A stretch of DNA of 64,000 bases, from NCBI GenBank assembly GCA_028641055.1, contig CM054060.1, forward strand, positions 165,196,416 to 165,260,415, in the 5' to 3' direction. This document shows, in pieces, positions 20,026 through 30,807 of the stretch (the first letter of the stretch is position 1; each line of letters begins with the position of its first letter). Under the pieces are notes generated by a model that saw only the letters and a list, made by a program, of their open reading frames with translations, did no database searches and was not told where the DNA came from. The stretch comes from Alopecurus myosuroides (Eukaryota; Streptophyta; Magnoliopsida; Poales; Poaceae). Both the position numbers and the translations under genes were made by a program.

Positions 20026-20345
20026 AATGGATAATGTGTAGTCTGCATGTAGGGATTAATAAATAGAAATGGATAATGTGTAGTCTGCATGTTGACATTG
20101 GGTCTCGTCAACAGCTGGGGCCCACATACAGCGCCAGCCGTCAACAGTTGGGGCACACAAGCCGCGCCAACGCGCAACAACTGGGGCCCATATGCCGCGC
20201 CAACGGTTCTATGATGGGTCCCACAGGTCAGCATCCTAACGGGGGCAGAAAATAACGGTGGGAGCAGCGAAAGAAGTCCTTGGCACAAACTAGGGGCAAA
20301 ACTGAGGTCGATTCGGCGCTAGGGGTAAAACTGAGGTCGTGGTGC
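20026..20345. repeat. Three adjoining short tandem repeats (42, 33 and about 29 bp periods)
   Basis: AATGGATAATGTGTAGTCTG occurs at 20026 and 20068. CAACAGCTGGGGC-type units start at 20109, 20142 and 20175. AGGGGCAAAACTGAGGTCG-type units repeat between about 20290 and 20340. None is coding. Confidence 0.75.
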
Positions 20346-20359
20346 CAACTGAGGGCACC

Positions 20360-20459
20360 CTGTTAATTATCCCTACTCTATACTACTGATTTTTGTAAAT
20401 AAAAGCTGTGTGCATCAGTTGATCAAAGGCAGGAATTTCTCTCCCTTATTCGAAAAAAA
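20360..20459 (+). mobile_element. Probable 3' tail of a degraded LINE
   Basis: Text of the form aataaaagctgtgtgcatc followed by cccttattcgaaaaaaa resembles the 3' ends of grass LINEs. Only the tail is visible. Confidence 0.35.
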
Positions 20460-20753
20460 CTCAGGGTTTCGCCTATCGGCCGGAGATCCAAAAACCCCTG
20501 AGAAATGATTATATCAAGAATTTTTTTAATTTTTTTGAATACGAGAACTTTCAGTAAATGGTCATATCAAGGAGTTTGAATTCATATTTTGGCTCCGGTA
20601 ACCGGTCGAAATTTTTCGGTAATCCGGACCGGGGGAATTTTTTTTTTATCAGGATCCAAAATCTTGGCGTGATGCCTGACCCAGCACAGCACAAAGGACA
20701 GTCAACTTCAGAAGAAGCCAATAATGATCTCTTCAAGTCTGCGAGGAACGGAA

Positions 20754-20760
20754 TATATAA
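20754..20760 (+). promoter_or_regulatory. TATA box of the TBL gene
   Basis: TATATAA in GGAATATATAATG, 147 bases before the ATG at 20907, leaving a plausible leader of about 120 bases. Confidence 0.55.
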
Positions 20761-20906
20761 TGCTATGATCGCAGTTCCCACGTTACCCCCTCGGCAGATC
20801 AAGTAATAAAGGCAAACACGAGGTGCATGGGTAATCAAAAGATTCAAAACATTTGCTTAAGCAAGAGCCCAGGTAGAGACTTTCTTCCCTAAGCGCTTTG
20901 GACGAA

Positions 20907-22594
20907 ATGAGACCTGGGTTTCTGCATAGATTTCTTGTCGTCAGGCCAAGCTTGGGTCGTGTGCTTCTCCTCGTTCTGCCGGTTGCTGTTTGGTTGTTCC
21001 TGGACGCATCCCCAGTCGTCACAAACTCCAGCAGCATAACGTCGAAAGATCTCTCCCAACTTCCCAAGGTAGGTACGATATGTCCTTATACATCCTGCTG
21101 CTGTTTCGGTCCTCCCGGCCATTTCTGTGTTCTTCTTCATTCTTAATTAGAAGAAAAGAATTAATAGCTGATCCCATAATGACGGAAAAATGCACAGCTT
21201 GTTTCCTGTATGCCCTTTTCTGACATCGGACGATCAGGCTCCCTACAGCAGCAGGGGCATCACCGGCTTGGAGAGAATGGTGTGCCAGGAGGTCCTGCAG
21301 ATCTAGCTTATAACCACAGTCGCGCTGGGAACAGTACAGCTAGGAGGAACGAAGGTAATAGTAGCTGTTTCAATTATGTGCGCATTAGATCCTGAAGATC
21401 ATCTTCCACTGCCTAATACTGATAGAATGTTACTGTAGTTGCTACTCGATCGATAGCCTGTAATTATGCAAAGGGGAAGTGGGTAGCAGATGCGAAGCGG
21501 CCACTCTACTCCGGTAGCGAGTGCAGGCGATGGCTGTCGCTAGCGTGGTCTTGTCGCAGGATGGAGCGGACAGATTTCTCGTACGAGAGCTACCGGTGGC
21601 AGCCACATGACTGCGAGATGCCTGAGTTCTCAGGGCCAAACTTTCTGCAAAGGTACTACCCAGTATTTGTGCCCTCCTAACTGTACCGGATTTGTTCTGA
21701 GTTGACTACACGTTGTAACATACTATCCCGGTGCTTGCTTGCAGGATGAGGAACAAAACTCTTGCTTTTGTGGGTGATTCGCTCGGCAGAGAGCAGTTCC
21801 AGTCCATGATGTGCATAGCAACAGGCGGCAAACCCAGCCCTGAGGTTGAAGACGTTGGGTGGCAATACGGCATTGTCAAAGCCTCCAATCCTGTCACGCC
21901 TGGTGGCTCTGCTTACCGATTTCCAGGGACCAACACCACCATCCTTTTCTACTGGTCTCCTACTCTATCAGAACTCGAGCCTCTCACGAAAATGACGAGT
22001 TCGGCGACGACGACGACGACTAGCTACGCGGTGCATCTCGATCGGCCAGCTGACTTCCTGAAGACGCATCTCCACAGTTTCGACACCCTGGTGCTGAACA
22101 CTGGCCACCACTGGAACACGGTGAAGTTCAGGCGAAATCGTTGGAAACTGTACCAAGGCGGGAAGCCTGTGAGGAAACGGTCGCTCGCGGCAAAGAACTT
22201 GAGCCACGCGAGGGATATTAAACTGCACAACATCGCCAGGTGGGTGGATTCAGAACTCGTACATTGTCCTGGGATGAAGGTTTTCCTGAGGACGATGTCG
22301 CCGGCGCATTTCGTGAATGGTGAGTGGAACACCGGTGGAAGGTGTGACGACACCGTCCCCTTGGCCGGTGGAGGCGAGGTCTCGCAGGATCGCTCCAGTG
22401 ACTTGCCTGCAGAAAGTGCGGTGAAGGGGACTCGGCTTAAGCTGTTGGATATTACCGCCATCTCGCAGCTGCGAAGTGAGGCTCATATCTCCAACCATTT
22501 TTTCAAAGCTCAGAGGGACAGTTATGATTGCCTGCACTGGTGCCTTCCTGGTATACCAGATATGTGGAACGAGCTCCTCTTTGCACAGATGTAA
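20907..22594 (+). CDS. TBL: TRICHOME BIREFRINGENCE-LIKE protein (TBL14/15/16-like), 442 aa, four exons
   Basis: Exons read as 20907-21072, 21238-21354, 21457-21652 and 21745-22594, all GT-AG and in phase. A short cytosolic N terminus and one membrane anchor (about residues 17-33, [14 protein letters not shown]) fit a type II Golgi protein. The Cys-rich TBL domain begins at [19 protein letters not shown]. The GDS motif is at residues 170-172 (FVGDSLG), and the DxxH motif (DCLHW) has its Asp at 421 and His at 424. Together these give the Ser-His-Asp set of the family. Known TBL proteins transfer acetyl groups onto xylan, mannan or pectin; the polymer used here cannot be read from sequence. A GAC microsatellite codes for a short Thr run near 22006. 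The gene looks intact and lies between transposable elements. Two nearby donors exist for intron 1; only the one at 21073 keeps the frame. Confidence 0.88.
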
Positions 22595-22854
22595 TATTAT
22601 ATAGATGATACATCTCACTATGTTTTACCTTTCATGTGTCATATTTCAGTTTCTAAACTTTTAACCATACGAAGAATATATGCAAGTTGTACTCGCTCCG
22701 TCTCATATTAATTGTCTCAAAGTTGGACAAAAGAATAGAGTGAGTACAATTTTCTTTCGTCTTCACCAATACAGTAGAAAAAAAATATCCACCTATGGAC
22801 CCGAGTGAAGAACCATAGCTCTGGGGTGAGCGTTCGGTTGTAACCAAAACTTTG
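22595..22854. other. Region after the TBL gene with a possible Stowaway-like MITE remnant
   Basis: Around 22689-22747 the sequence tactcgctccgtctcatatt resembles the start of Stowaway-type MITEs, and an imperfect inverted counterpart (gagtgagtac) closes it after about 60 bases. The remainder holds nothing I recognise. Confidence 0.3.
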
Positions 22855-23042
22855 GTCTTGCATTAAACTATCCAAAGAAAATAGATGGCGTACTATTTAA
22901 ACTAGATTTTTAAAAGGCATATGATAAGATGAAATAATCCTTCCTACAACATGCATTGTGTATGAAGGGCTTTGAACATATTTGGTGCCGGATGGTGGTG
23001 CATTTTGTTCAGCTTGGGTGTTCGGATAAGCGTTAATAATGA
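22855..23042 (+). pseudogene. Left half of a decayed LINE reverse transcriptase (host of the inserted LINE)
   Basis: With stops and frameshifts, the plus strand resembles the RT region that leads up to the FQTRKGLGQGD block, which itself lies across the insertion at 26035. The last codons before the break (NDIDH) continue directly after the young LINE. Confidence 0.6.
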
Positions 23043-23053
23043 TATTGACCATT
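23043..23053. repeat. Left target-site duplication of the young LINE
   Basis: TATTGACCATT here equals 26024-26034. The last two T may belong to the poly-T run, so the duplication is 9-11 bp, a usual size for LINE insertion. Confidence 0.85.
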
Positions 23054-26023
23054 TTTTTTTTTTTTTTTAAGGATACGTCATGGATAGACGTATCGGTTTC
23101 ATAGAAGAAAAGGCCGATGGCCCAGATTACAACGCGGTCGACACAAACGTCGAGGACGCACACCACCCGCCGGAAAACACAAAAACTGACTACTCGCCAC
23201 CTCTCCACCGATCCACCTGTGCTAACTCTCTCCTAAATAGCTTCGCCGCCCGCCACCGTTCGGCCTCTTCCGTAATGGTGCGGCACACGGTGGCAAGGTC
23301 AGGCTGCCCACCCTCGAAGACTATGTCATTACGGTGCCTCCAAATGCACCAAAAGATGAGTGCCATCGCCGTCCAAAGCTCACGCGAAGCGCCATTCCCA
23401 GGCGACTTGCCGGGGAGCCAGTCCACCAAGGTGTCATCGGGGGTGGGGATCCAGTCCTGACGACCCCAAAGTCCCAAGAAGGTTGTCCACACTTCTCTCG
23501 CGAGAACACAACCTAGAAGTAGGTGATCGATGCTCTCCTCGTGCTGGTCGCAGAAGGGGCAAGACGAAGGCCCCGGCAAGCCCCGCCTACCGAGTCGGTC
23601 TGCCGTCCAACAGCGGTTCCGCAACGCCAACCAAAGGAAGAACTTGCATTTGGCGGGCGCCCGGGACCTCCAAATCTGGTCAGCGCCAGCGAAGGAAGTG
23701 GCCCCTCCAAACAACGCCAGGTAAGCGGAGCGCGCGGAGTAGGTATGATCTGCTTCCCAATTCCACCTGAAGGAGTCGCCCCTTCCTTCTACGAGGCGAT
23801 GAGCTGTGACGCGCTCCGCGAGCCCCAGGAGCTCGCCAATTGCAGACGCCCCCAGGTCAGGGGAAAGACCCCCGAACCATCCACCCATGATACCATCTCT
23901 GACTCTAAGGTTTTTTTTTGCCCGCTTCGACACTTTTGCAAACAGGTTGGGGGCTAGATCTCTGATTCTCCCCTCCGCCAGCCACCTGTCCGTCCAAAAG
24001 AAAGTGTCCCTTCCGTCCCCCACAGAAGACATGGTGGCTGCTTCAAAAAGCTGCCTCACCTCGAGAGGGAGCTGTAAGTTAAATTCTCTCCAAGCCTTGG
24101 ACAGATCCACACGCTCCAGCCACAACCACCGGGCTCTCAAGGCCATGTTCATCTTACTCAGGTTCGGAATGCCGAGGCCTCCCAGAGTTTTCGGCATGCA
24201 GACCCGATCCCAAGCAACGAGGCAATGCCCCCCATTCGCCTCCTTTCTACCTTTCCACAAGAACCCTCTCAGAATCTTCTCCAAAGCTTTGATAGTCTTC
24301 GCGGGAACATCCAACGACATCATGGCGAAGATCGGTATCGAAGCGAGTGTAGTTTTGACCAGCTCTAGTCGACCGCCTCTGTTTATCAAGCTTGCGCTCC
24401 AACCCGGCAGGCGCCCTGCCACATTGTCCACCAAGTATTGGAGTTGCGCCGCTGTCGGCCTCCTAAGAGACATGGGTAGTCCGAGGTAACGGAAAGGGAA
24501 TGGGCTCACCGGGCACCCCAACTCTCGTGCAACCAACTCCTCCACCGCGTCGTCGCATCTGATTAAGTGCGCCGAGCATTTCCGAAAGTTCGTGCGGAGA
24601 CCCGAAGCCTCCCCAAAATCCACCATCAGCGAGGCGAAAGTCTGAAGATCCCGCTCTGTGGGCCTCAGGAAAGTAACCACATCATCGGCGCAAATCGAGG
24701 TTCTACTCCGTAGCCCAATGCGAGCTAAGGGGGTGAGATAACCGAGTCTACCAGCCAATTCCACAAGGTGATGAAAAGCCTCCATGACTAGAATAAAGAG
24801 CTGCGGCGAGAGTGGATCCCCTTGTCGTAGTCCTCGCGTGTTGGAAATGCGACATCCCGGCGAGCCATTCACAAGGATGCGCGTCGAAGCGGTGGACAGC
24901 AGAGCACAAATCCACGCGATCATATGATCGCCAAACCCAAACTTCTTTAAGACCTCGATGAGGAAAGCCCAATCCACTGTGTCGAAAGCTTTGGTGATGT
25001 CGAGCTTAAGAAGGATGGCCGGCGTCAGGGAGCTATGAAGCTTCTGGGCTGTGCCTCGGACCACCATGAAGTTATCATGGATACACCTCCCGCGCACGAA
25101 AGCGCTTTGGTGGCCACCCACTAAGGCCGTAAGGGATGGAGCCAGCCTCCTTGCCAGAACTTTCGCCACAATTTTGGCAAAGCTGTGAATGAGACTGATG
25201 GGGCGGAAATCCTTGACTTCTTCCGCACCCGGTTTCTTTGGCAACAGTGAGACGAGAGCTTGGTTAACCGAACTAAATCCACGCACGTCCAGCCGTGTCA
25301 ATGAGTCAAAAGCAGCCATGACGTCGTCCTTTACCACCGCCCAACAGGAGGTGAAGAACCTGATGGTGAACCCGTCTGGCCCCGGACATTTGTCTTTAGG
25401 CATCTCGTTGATGGCCGCCAATACCTCCTCCACTGTGAAGTCTGCCTCCAAGTGACGCAAGTCCGCAGAGGGAAGGCCAAGAACATCAAGATCTAAGGAG
25501 AAAGAACGATCCACGTCCCGCCCAAATAGCTCCACGAAGAAATCGTCCACAGCCTCAGCCTTGCTCGCGTGGTCAGTCACTCTCACACCATCAACTAACA
25601 GGTGATCCACGAAGTTCTTACGGCGGCGATGACTCGCATGAGCATGGAAGAAGCGGGTGCAAGCATCTCCCTCTTGTAGCCACAGCTGCCGCGACCTCTG
25701 ACGGGCGATCGTACGCTCGAGAGAAGCCAACCCCAGGAGCTTCTTCTTCAGAAGCATCCTAAGTCCACGCTCCCCAGGGGAGAGCTGTCTGGAGTCCATC
25801 GCTGCATCCAATCTCAGTATAACCTCGTTGGCCAGTAGGATCTGCAACTTCACGCTACCAATGAACTTCGCGCTCCAGATAGACAGCTGCTTGGCCGTGG
25901 CTCGGAGCTTAAGATCAAGGCGCTTGAAGGGGTTAGGCTCATGCTCCACCGAGTTCCAAGCCTCGAGAACCACCTGCTGAAAACCATCAGCTCTCGTCCA
26001 AAAGGACTGGAAGTGGAACCTAC
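23052..26023 (-). mobile_element. 5'-truncated LINE (L1-type), minus strand
   Basis: Seventeen T at 23052-23068 are the poly-A tail on the minus strand. A short 3' untranslated part follows to 23189, then RT coding sequence up to 26023, where it stops abruptly at the duplicated target. ORF1 and the endonuclease are missing, the usual outcome of incomplete target-primed reverse transcription. The remaining reading frame is still open, so insertion is recent. Confidence 0.92.
23190..26023 (-). pseudogene. LINE ORF2 fragment: reverse transcriptase and C-terminal zinc-binding domain
   Basis: About 944 codons, open from the truncation point to the stop at 23190; the first in-frame Met residues come from the flanking duplication. 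The RT domain shows KCPGPDGFT, DFRPISLIHS, LKLDITKAFDTVDW (first Asp) and GLRQGDPLSP. The catalytic block reads ICADDVV: both Asp are present, but the usual aromatic residue before ADD is Cys. Near the C terminus, AKCKFFLWLALRNRCWTADRL and CPFCDQHEESIDHLLLGC match the zinc-binding RVT domain (zf-RVT). No endonuclease is left, so it cannot move by itself. Confidence 0.92.
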
Positions 26024-26034
26024 TATTGACCATT
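26024..26034. repeat. Right target-site duplication of the young LINE
   Basis: TATTGACCATT, matching 23043-23053. It is part of the host LINE coding sequence. Confidence 0.85.
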
Positions 26035-26763
26035 ATTTTCAAACCAGAAAAGGTCTCGGACAGGGTGATTCCTTGTTTCCGTTTCTCTTTAACATGGTGG
26101 CAGATATGCTTGCAACTCTAATTGCAAGGGAAAACGAATATGGGCAAGTGGGTGGTCTTGCCCAGTCGCATCATGTCCCGATGCATCAGTGGAAACCTTA
26201 TATCTAGGTCTTCTTGATTGGGACGATGGCGACATTTTTGGTGTCATTCTGCCTCTTGGGGGAATCGTTTTGGAGCACATTCTTTCTAGAGAGGTCTGTA
26301 GGTGGAGCGCTGTTGCATATTTTGCAACGACGACCGTGAGTCTTGGCGACATGCCGCAGTGGGTCTCGGTGACGGACATATGTTGATGGACGAGCGCAGG
26401 ACAGTGGCGATGTTTGGCGCCGTTGCAACGTCGATTGCAGGCCTGGCAAGGGTCTTCATTTTGATTTGCTCCCTGAAGATGGGTTGGCGGAAGACGACGA
26501 GGTGATTTCTAGAACGTGCGCATAAGACACTATCTGTAGTTTTAGACGCAGAACCAGCGATGGTTGTGGCCGGGGCATAAGACCTCGTTGTTCCTCTATC
26601 GTTGTGTTGTTTGGGGGGTGCTATGTCACCTTGTTTGGTGGCTTCGGTTTGTATAATCGTTGTACGGATTTTACTAGTCTTTGCTGAATAAATGAAATAA
26701 ATCATGGTAGTATGCATCTTTTCAATGTAGAGGCCGGGATAATCCCCCATTTCAAGAAAAAAA
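26035..26763 (+). pseudogene. Right half of the decayed host LINE, with 3' tail
   Basis: Immediately after the duplication the plus strand reads FQTRKGLGQGDSLFPFLFN and then MVADMLATLIAR, an RT block, before decaying near 26170. The 3' part ends with aataaatgaaataaatc, gtagaggccgg and aatcccccatttcaagaaaaaaa (about 26690-26763), the form of grass LINE 3' ends. Internal RT and the zinc domain seem deleted. It has the opposite orientation to the LINE inserted in it. Confidence 0.75.
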
Positions 26764-27153
26764 CTGAGAGAACAATTTCTTTTAGTTCTGGACTTTCAAT
26801 AAATGAATTGAAGATGAACAACCACCCCACATTAATATTAGGCTAAAAAAACCTCACATTAATATGATAATTTTTTTACTCCTTGGGCCTCCGAAATATT
26901 GAAACCACGGCCCACCAACATGGGTAGTATTTCAGACTCAAAATCGTGGACCAACTCAGTAAGAAAATTATTATTTTATTTTTTACGGGAAACTCAGTAA
27001 GAAAAATATGTTTTAAAGAGTCTTGGACCACCCCTTATACCACAATAAGGGGCCAAAGGAAACCATCAAGCTTCTATTTAACATGGAACTTGACACAAAA
27101 TCTCCGGTAACAACTTTTTAAACCGGGATTGTTGCATTATTTATCTCCGTGAG
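26764..27153. other. AT-rich intergenic stretch
   Basis: No gene or known repeat seen. A short duplicated phrase (ctcacattaatat) occurs near 26850. Confidence 0.5.
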
Positions 27154-27323
27154 CAGTGCCGGAGCTACAACATCTAGGACCAGGGTGTATAGAGCGTGCC
27201 ACTACGCATAAAAATCATTTTTAGGGGGTGCATAGATGGTGAAAAAAAATGCTATTTTGCAAAGAAAATTGTTTCTACCCGGTGTCCTGTGCACCTGGCT
27301 GACATGCTATGGATCCGCCACTG
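27154..27323. mobile_element. hAT-type MITE, 170 bp
   Basis: Ends CAGTGCCGGA and TCCGCCACTG are inverted repeats with 9 of 10 matches. The flanks TCCGTGAG (27146-27153) and TACGTGAG (27324-27331) match at 7 of 8 bases, fitting the 8 bp duplication of hAT elements. No coding sequence. Confidence 0.72.
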
Positions 27324-27331
27324 TACGTGAG

Positions 27332-27985
27332 GATGCCCTTTATCGTCCATGCGGGGTAAACAATACCATATGTATTTTAACCCCCATTTAGATGATTTTT
27401 AAAAAAGGAGTAGAAAAATTGGATCTTGCCGTTAGTCCAACTTATGCTCTCTAACCATCTCATGTGTAGGAAAATGATTAGCTTGATCTCACCGTCGCTA
27501 TTCCAAAATAAAGCTCCCATTTTGTACCTATAAAAAGTGGAATTCACTCTAATATTTAAATAATCTGTTGATGATGTTCACTGCTCTTTCGTTCAGGCCT
27601 GTTCACGCACCGGACCTCTTGATCAGCACACAAAATCAAAGTGAACCACATATATATATGCAGGTACCAGCCGATTACATTTTCCCTTCTTGCAAGTCTA
27701 GAAGTACGGCAATACTCAATTTTTCTGGTCCCATGACGAAGAATTAACTAAGAAGGGGAGCAAGCTATTCGCCTGCCCTTTTTATTCCATAAAAACAACA
27801 CGGCGCAGTACAATACATCAGTCTACTGACCAGTTTTCTGAACTTGCCCACACATGACACATCAACATATCCACACACATACGGTACATATACGTACATA
27901 CATTCACCTTGTTTTTATTTATTTTGAGTAAACTGCTGACCAGGTATGCGTACGCGCTGCATCAGCTGGTGCATGGACGCTCAGC
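27332..27985. other. Intergenic region and 3' untranslated part of the glycine-rich protein gene
   Basis: Nothing recognised up to about 27780. On the minus strand AATAAA at 27781-27786 could be the polyadenylation signal of the neighbouring gene, about 200 bases after its stop. Confidence 0.5.
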
Positions 27986-28472
27986 TCAGTGGTGCACCTC
28001 CGCCTCAGGGCGGTACATGGGCTCCGGCATCTCGTCGAAACGCCCGCAGCACCGGCAGCCACCGTAGTACCCGCGGCCGCAGCAGCCCCACCGGCAGTAC
28101 CCGCCCCCGCCGCGGCCTGGGTAGCCGCCTCCTCCGCGGCCAGGGTACGGGTAGTACCCTCCTCCACGGCCAGGATAACCGCCTCCACCGCGGCCAGGGT
28201 ACCCTCCGCCGCCACGGTAGTAGTCCTGCAAGTCGGCCGTGGGCTCCTCCTTCTTGGCCTCTGCATCAACACATAAGCATTCATATGTTCAAAATTAAGC
28301 ATGCGTGGAAGTACGCAAACTAGTAGCCGCTGCACCAGAACGAAATCTTTGCTAATCGGTCCGGAAGAAGCTAGTGTGGTAGCTCACGAGTTTTTTCTTC
28401 AGCCGAGGCGACGATCAAAGCAGCAGCAAGCAGGAGAGCAAACACGAGAAGGAAACCCTTGTACGTCGCCAT
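27986..28472 (-). CDS. Secreted glycine-rich, cysteine-tailed protein, 119 aa, two exons
   Basis: Exon 1 is 28472-28388 and exon 2 is 28260-27986, joined by a GT-AG intron in phase 1. Residues 1-24 form a clear signal peptide (hydrophobic LLVFALLLAAALIV, then ASA before EEKT). A short charged stretch (KKEEP) follows, then four to five GGGGYPGRG units, then a Cys-rich tail CRWGCCGRGYYGGCRCC. This is the layout of class II plant glycine-rich proteins, which act in the cell wall or apoplast; the Arabidopsis relative GRP3 binds wall-associated kinases, but that role is not shown here. The repeats are in frame and the gene looks intact. The promoter has a TATA box at 28574-28581. Confidence 0.85.
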
Positions 28473-28573
28473 GGCTGATCCCTCTTCTCCTCACAATGTA
28501 TCTTAGTGGATTACTGTATTATGGGATTGTATGTGAGCTAGCTTGATGAGAAGCTATGCATGGAGAGCAAGCG

Positions 28574-28581
28574 TATTTATA
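28574..28581 (-). promoter_or_regulatory. TATA box of the glycine-rich protein gene
   Basis: Minus-strand TATAAATA, 102 bases above the ATG, implying a leader of about 70 bases. Confidence 0.7.
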
Positions 28582-29403
28582 GGCAGAGAGGACCTATGAC
28601 AATTAATCAAGATAGGAGTGGAAATACTCCTTCCTTGGGAGCAAGTTGAGGCGTCGTCGTCGCCGGCCGTGCATGTGGAGGCATGTAGGCCCCGGACGCT
28701 AGCTAGCTAGCGGTTGGCGGATGGACGGCATGCATTAACCTCTTCCTGCATCTGCATGCAAGTAGCAAGAGCTCTGCGTTATCTTATCTTCACTGTGCTG
28801 CCGTAGACATTTGTGAGAGTGGAGGGAACGTCAAGTTTGACTCGGCAGCATGAGATCGATGCCTGAGTGCATGAGTAGTTACTCAACTCCGCTGGATATC
28901 ACACTCACAACGCGCAATGCATTCATTGTGGGGTATAAAATTTTATGTCCAAATGCAGGGAGTACCTTCTGGATAATATATAGATATCTGCTACTCAGTC
29001 TCTCTTGCGGTGAGGTGCTTCACGTGCTGCCCTTGTAAAATAAAGTTCAAATGGCGTAACATGGGAGTGGTGTTTCTAAGCACCATCATAGTATGATACC
29101 TACTATTTTTTAGAGAGATTTTCAGTGTACCAATTTTTTCACAAAAATCTACAGATTTTTGTATGAAAGTTATATCGATCGGTAAAGTTTGAGGTTAATA
29201 TGATGTGCTACTTGAGAGATATTTGCTACACTTGTTATTTTTGTTTAGAGCACATAATATAAGTTTTCTCTCTGGATATTCTTTGTGACATAATATAAAC
29301 TTTTACCGAACTCATTCTTTTGGTAGATTTGTTGTTGTGTTTTAGTATAAAAACTCAAAAGTTAGTGGATGCACATGTGTCACGATGCTCAATCAAAACC
29401 TCT
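28582..29403. other. Upstream region of the glycine-rich protein gene
   Basis: No ORF is supported. It contains CTAGCTAGCTAG and several TGCATGCA-like palindromes (28670-28760), common in monocot promoters. From 29041 it is AT-rich and not recognised. Confidence 0.45.
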
Positions 29404-30235
29404 CACTAGTGAAAAACAGACCTTTAGTCCCGGTTAGAAAACACATTTAGTCTCGGTTTTTCAACCGGGACTGCCCAATCGGGACTAAAGGCTCCCTCCC
29501 ATCCGGGCGGCCCACAAACCAGGACTGAAGTCCCTCCACGTGGGCGCGGCGGGGAGCCCGGGCCTGAGGACTTTTAGTCCGTTTTGTGTCACCAACCAGG
29601 ACTAAAGGTCTCCATGTGACCGCGCCCAAGCGCGAGGATGGAGGGTCCTTTTGTCCCGGTTGGTGACACCAACCGGGACTAAAGATCCCATGGGTTTTGG
29701 GGTTTAGAGTATTAGGGTTTTGTGGGTTTAGGGTATTATGGTTTTCATTTAATTCTTACTCATTTCAAACAAATTTTCATATACATATTCTACGCTCTAC
29801 TACATACTTTACACGTTGATGCATACATATAATATAATATCTCTTACCAGCGTGCATATAGATACAAATTTTGTATTACACATGGAGACTCTCTATCGTC
29901 TCACCGGCCATGCTCTCTGTCGTCTATCCGTTCTCTCCATCGGCGTGGTATTACACATGGAGACTCTCCGGTTGGAGCTAGACGTAATTGTCGGTGTAGT
30001 TGAACTCTCCGGTTCGAGCTATAACATGCTTAAGCAAACAATCTCGCCACTTCCTCTTGAATTGCTCATGTGCAGTTCTGTGGTAGGAGCTGCTCCCACA
30101 TCCTTTCCATCTTTAAAGAAGCAGAACAATATTAATATATGAGTGGAGTGTATATATGAATGAAACTCAATTCAATTGATTGTAATAAAATAAAACTATG
30201 AATAGTGTTTACGTACTTCAGTTTGTCTTACATAC

Positions 30236-30500
30236 CTGCGCTGCTCACTGGTCGTGATGCGAATGTACTCGTAAATGTAGTATCCATAAAAGTTGTTCCC
30301 TTGTTCCTGTCTCAACCACTTTACGAGAATAGAATTCAATCAAATAATAATCAAACATGATAATGGTATTGAAACTAGAATTAAAAAAATGTGTGGACCT
30401 AACTAGTATACTACTTACCTTGGTAGGTTTAAAAGTCAGTTTTGGTTTCCATTCACCGGTAATATCCTTGATGAACTGTTGCCAACAAGTGTCCGACAAA
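30236..30500 (-). pseudogene. CACTA-encoded Ulp1-like (C48) C-terminal exons
   Basis: Two minus-strand pieces read in the order expected for CACTA proteins: one (about 30420-30500) with WQQFIKDITGEWKPKLTF and one (about 30236-30320) with NNFYGYYIYEYIRITTSE, separated by an intron-like AT-rich gap. The first resembles the region before the catalytic Cys block, where GTNLCGYYVCEF is usual; here the Cys position reads Tyr, so a catalytic residue may be lost. This matches the family from memory, not by search. Confidence 0.55.
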
Positions 30501-30802
30501 GAAAATAAATAAAGGACTTGATATTAGGAAATGAACCAAAGATACAGATATAGTGCGATAATGATTGAACTTACCTCTGGAGCAGCTAAGGGGTCCAAGA
30601 TTTCAACTACTCACTCGTCAACTTTAATGATTAACAAAATCCAGTGGAAGCTGCGCACGTTTATATAAGCAAGCATGCATAAATCATCAATTACACTTGA
30701 CATCGAGTAAGAAAATGCAATGTGTACAAGACGGTAGCACTCACCCGAAGTTGTAAGGGAATAGTATTTCTATTCTGGTATTTTGTTTCGTTAGAAACCT
30801 TA

Positions 30803-30807
30803 GCAAG
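30803..30807. repeat. Left target-site duplication of element A (GCAAG)
   Basis: Five bases preceding TGATAC. The partner copy lies outside the window, so this cannot be confirmed here. Confidence 0.5.

Larger units (their letters stand above)
29404..30807 (-). mobile_element. CACTA (En/Spm) transposon, one end, split by element A
   Basis: Starts CACTAGTG at 29404, followed by several inverted and direct copies of TTTAGTCCCGG and CCGGGACTAAA up to about 29690, the subterminal repeats of grass CACTA elements. Minus-strand coding remnants follow (30230-30500). The element is broken at 30807 by insertion of an LTR retrotransposon; its other end must lie beyond the window. Confidence 0.78.

Noticed and set aside
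27946..28335. ORFs overlapping the glycine-rich protein gene in other frames
   Set aside because: They are shadows of the GGN repeat; only the minus-strand frame has a signal peptide, intron and Cys-rich tail.
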